From Methylococcaceae bacterium NSM2-1 (GTDB lineage Bacteria > Pseudomonadota > Gammaproteobacteria > Methylococcales > Methylomonadaceae), in contig NQJI01000236.1 of NCBI GenBank assembly GCA_002256705.1, positions 1-5,519 on the forward strand: 5,519 nt of DNA, given 5' to 3'. The notes under the pieces were generated by a model, which saw only the letters and a list, made by a program, of their open reading frames with translations, searched no databases and had not been told where the DNA came from. The position numbers were made by a program, and so were the translations under genes. This document shows, in pieces, positions 4,267 to 5,519 of the stretch (positions within the stretch are counted from its first letter, which is position 1; each line of letters begins with the position of its first letter).

Positions 4267-5519
4267 GCCAATGCCTCCTGTTCGGCTTTTTGCCGTTCCC
4301 GTTCTGCCTTTGCCGCTAGCCGGGCTTGCTCTTCTTCGCGTTGTTGCCGGGCTATGCGTTCCATGCGGGCATTGCGCGCGTCAATCAGGCGTTTGGTCTG
4401 TTCGGATTTGTGTTGGGCCTGCTGTCTGGCCGCGACTTCACCCGAGGCATATTTGAAATACTGCACCAGGGGAATGTTGGATGGACAGATATAGGAACAA
4501 CAACCGCAACTGATACAGTCCTTCAAGCCTAAATCAACGGCAACATCCAGTTGATTGATACGGATATTGTTCGCCATATCCAGGGGCCGCAATCCCGCCG
4601 GGCATACGCTGACACAACTGGCGCAGCGAATGCAGGGCTGTTCATCGGTATTTTTCAATTCGTTTTGTGTTAATGCCAGTATGCCGCTGGTGGCCTTGAC
4701 CGTGGGCAGACCTGTGTGCGGCAAGGAATCGCCCATCATTGGGCCACCCATGATAATACGCGCAGTTTGGTTTGAATCTACCTTGCAAAACTTGAACAGT
4801 TCAGAGATTAACGTTCCCAATGGCACTTCTACGTTCATGGGATGAGCTACTGCGCCACCCGATACGGTGATAACCCGGCTCACCAGAGGTTGTCCAAGCC
4901 GTATTGCTTTATGAACAGCATGAGCGGTGCCGACATTATGAATAGTTACGCCGATTTCCGATGAGCGGCAACCCACCGGCACTTCCTTGCCCGTCACATA
5001 GCGAATCAATTGCCTGTCCCAACCCATCGGATAGCGGGTAGGGATTTGTATCACTTTAATCCGAGGATAGGGCAATGCGGCAGCCTGCATGGCAAGATAG
5101 GCCCCGGGTTTGTTGTCTTCAATCGCCACCACGGCGTTTTCGGTTTCCATGCCATGCAGCATCAAACGCACGCCGTCGATAATCTGTCCGGCGCGCTCCT
5201 GCATCAATCTGTCATCGCAGCTTAAATAGGGCTCGCATTCCGCTCCATTGATTATCAGCGTATCAATATGGTTCTCGCGCCCCATATTGAGCTTAACCGC
5301 CGTGGGAAAAGTTGCTCCGCCCAGGCCGACTATGCCTGCTGCACCGACGCGCAAACTGATATCTTCAGGTGTTAACTGAAACGGATCGGCAACAGTGTGT
5401 CTTTCTATCCATTCGTCATTGCCGTCGGTTTCCAGCACGATCATGCGAATCGGCAGGGCGGACGGATGCGGTGCGGGATAATCGTTGACATCGAGGATGA
5501 CGCCCGAACTGGGTGCATG
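4263..5519 (-). CDS. rnfC: RnfC, NADH/FMN-type iron-sulfur subunit, N-terminus beyond right edge
   Basis: The frame is open to base 5519, and 25 further codons before the Met at 5444 are family-like (HAPSSGV at the edge, then PAPHPSALP), so this Met is internal and the gene continues outside. 418 residues are visible. RnfC is the peripheral subunit thought to exchange electrons with NADH. Visible signatures, numbered from the window edge: GLGGATFPTAVKL (65-77) and INGAECEPYLSCDDRLM (90-106), the nucleotide/FMN-binding region related to the 51-kDa Complex I subunit; then two [4Fe-4S] ferredoxin motifs, C296-x2-C299-x2-C302-x3-C306-P and C335-x2-C338-x2-C341-x3-C345-P, all cysteines present. 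The last 50 or so residues are a charged Glu/Arg/Gln/Ala helix, as often seen at RnfC C-termini, where length varies greatly. The stop overlaps the long rnfD frame by 4 bases. rnfA and rnfB are expected upstream, off the window. Confidence 0.96.
   Translation of the reverse strand, partial: HAPSSGVILDVNDYPAPHPSALPIRMIVLETDGNDEWIERHTVADPFQLTPEDISLRVGAAGIVGLGGATFPTAVKLNMGRENHIDTLIINGAECEPYLSCDDRLMQERAGQIIDGVRLMLHGMETENAVVAIEDNKPGAYLAMQAAALPYPRIKVIQIPTRYPMGWDRQLIRYVTGKEVPVGCRSSEIGVTIHNVGTAHAVHKAIRLGQPLVSRVITVSGGAVAHPMNVEVPLGTLISELFKFCKVDSNQTARIIMGGPMMGDSLPHTGLPTVKATSGILALTQNELKNTDEQPCIRCASCVSVCPAGLRPLDMANNIRINQLDVAVDLGLKDCISCGCCSYICPSNIPLVQYFKYASGEVAARQQAQHKSEQTKRLIDARNARMERIARQQREEEQARLAAKAERERQKAEQEALA
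4271..4292 (-). repeat. Direct repeat with Shine-Dalgarno, outer copy at the end of rnfC
   Basis: The minus strand reads CAAAAAGCC, then GAACAGGAGGCAT, and nearly repeats at 4136-4157, 135 bases downstream in transcription. It encodes the last residues of RnfC (KAEQEA) and supplies AGGAGG (4274-4279) 7 bases before the ATG at 4266. The internal copy encodes KTKQEA in the rnfD frame. Confidence 0.55.

Noticed and set aside
4078..4494. Plus-strand frame of 138 codons and other plus-strand frames across rnfC, rnfD and rnfE
   Set aside because: They are shadows opposite strongly conserved rnf genes, are rich in Cys/Arg/Ser, and have no family wording.

Overview
The window is most likely the chromosome of a gammaproteobacterium. 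It carries most of a proteobacterial-type rnf operon in the order rnfC-rnfD-rnfG-rnfE-rnfH, all on the minus strand. The protein wording of the Rnf subunits and the presence of rnfH directly after rnfE fit the rnfABCDGEH layout known from nitrogen-fixing bacteria such as Rhodobacter capsulatus and Azotobacter (rnf1), and also seen in methanotrophs. A methanotroph-like host is a guess from memory of these families. No nif gene is visible.

Layout from the right edge, in the direction of transcription. rnfC runs off the right edge, so its N-terminus is missing, and ends at 4263. rnfD (4266 to 3067) overlaps rnfC by 4 bases, with a possible internal start at 4128. A 230-base gap (2837-3066) follows, which is unusual inside an rnf operon; it holds a 97-base imperfect inverted repeat and a REP-like motif. 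rnfG (2836 to 2175) is split by a -1 frame change near 2613-2621. rnfE (2164 to 1475) and rnfH (1458 to 1198) follow with 10- and 16-base gaps. A stretch of about 920 bases (279-1197) has no convincing gene and holds a few short repeats. At the left edge, also on the minus strand, is the 5' part of a secreted FG-GAP/VCBS repeat protein gene (278 to beyond 1).

How the genes work together: Rnf is a membrane complex that couples electron transfer between NADH and ferredoxin/flavodoxin to ion movement across the inner membrane. RnfC carries the NADH/FMN-type domain and two [4Fe-4S] clusters. RnfD and RnfG carry covalent FMN. RnfE, with RnfA (not in the window), forms the membrane pair that holds an iron-sulfur centre. 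RnfH is a small ubiquitin-fold accessory protein. rnfA and rnfB are expected beyond the right edge.

I see no new gene system. The points that deserve a second look are signs of decay or remodelling in the operon: the broken rnfG frame, the inverted repeat separating rnfD from rnfG, and a repeat-derived N-terminal extension on rnfD flanked by two near-identical Shine-Dalgarno blocks.
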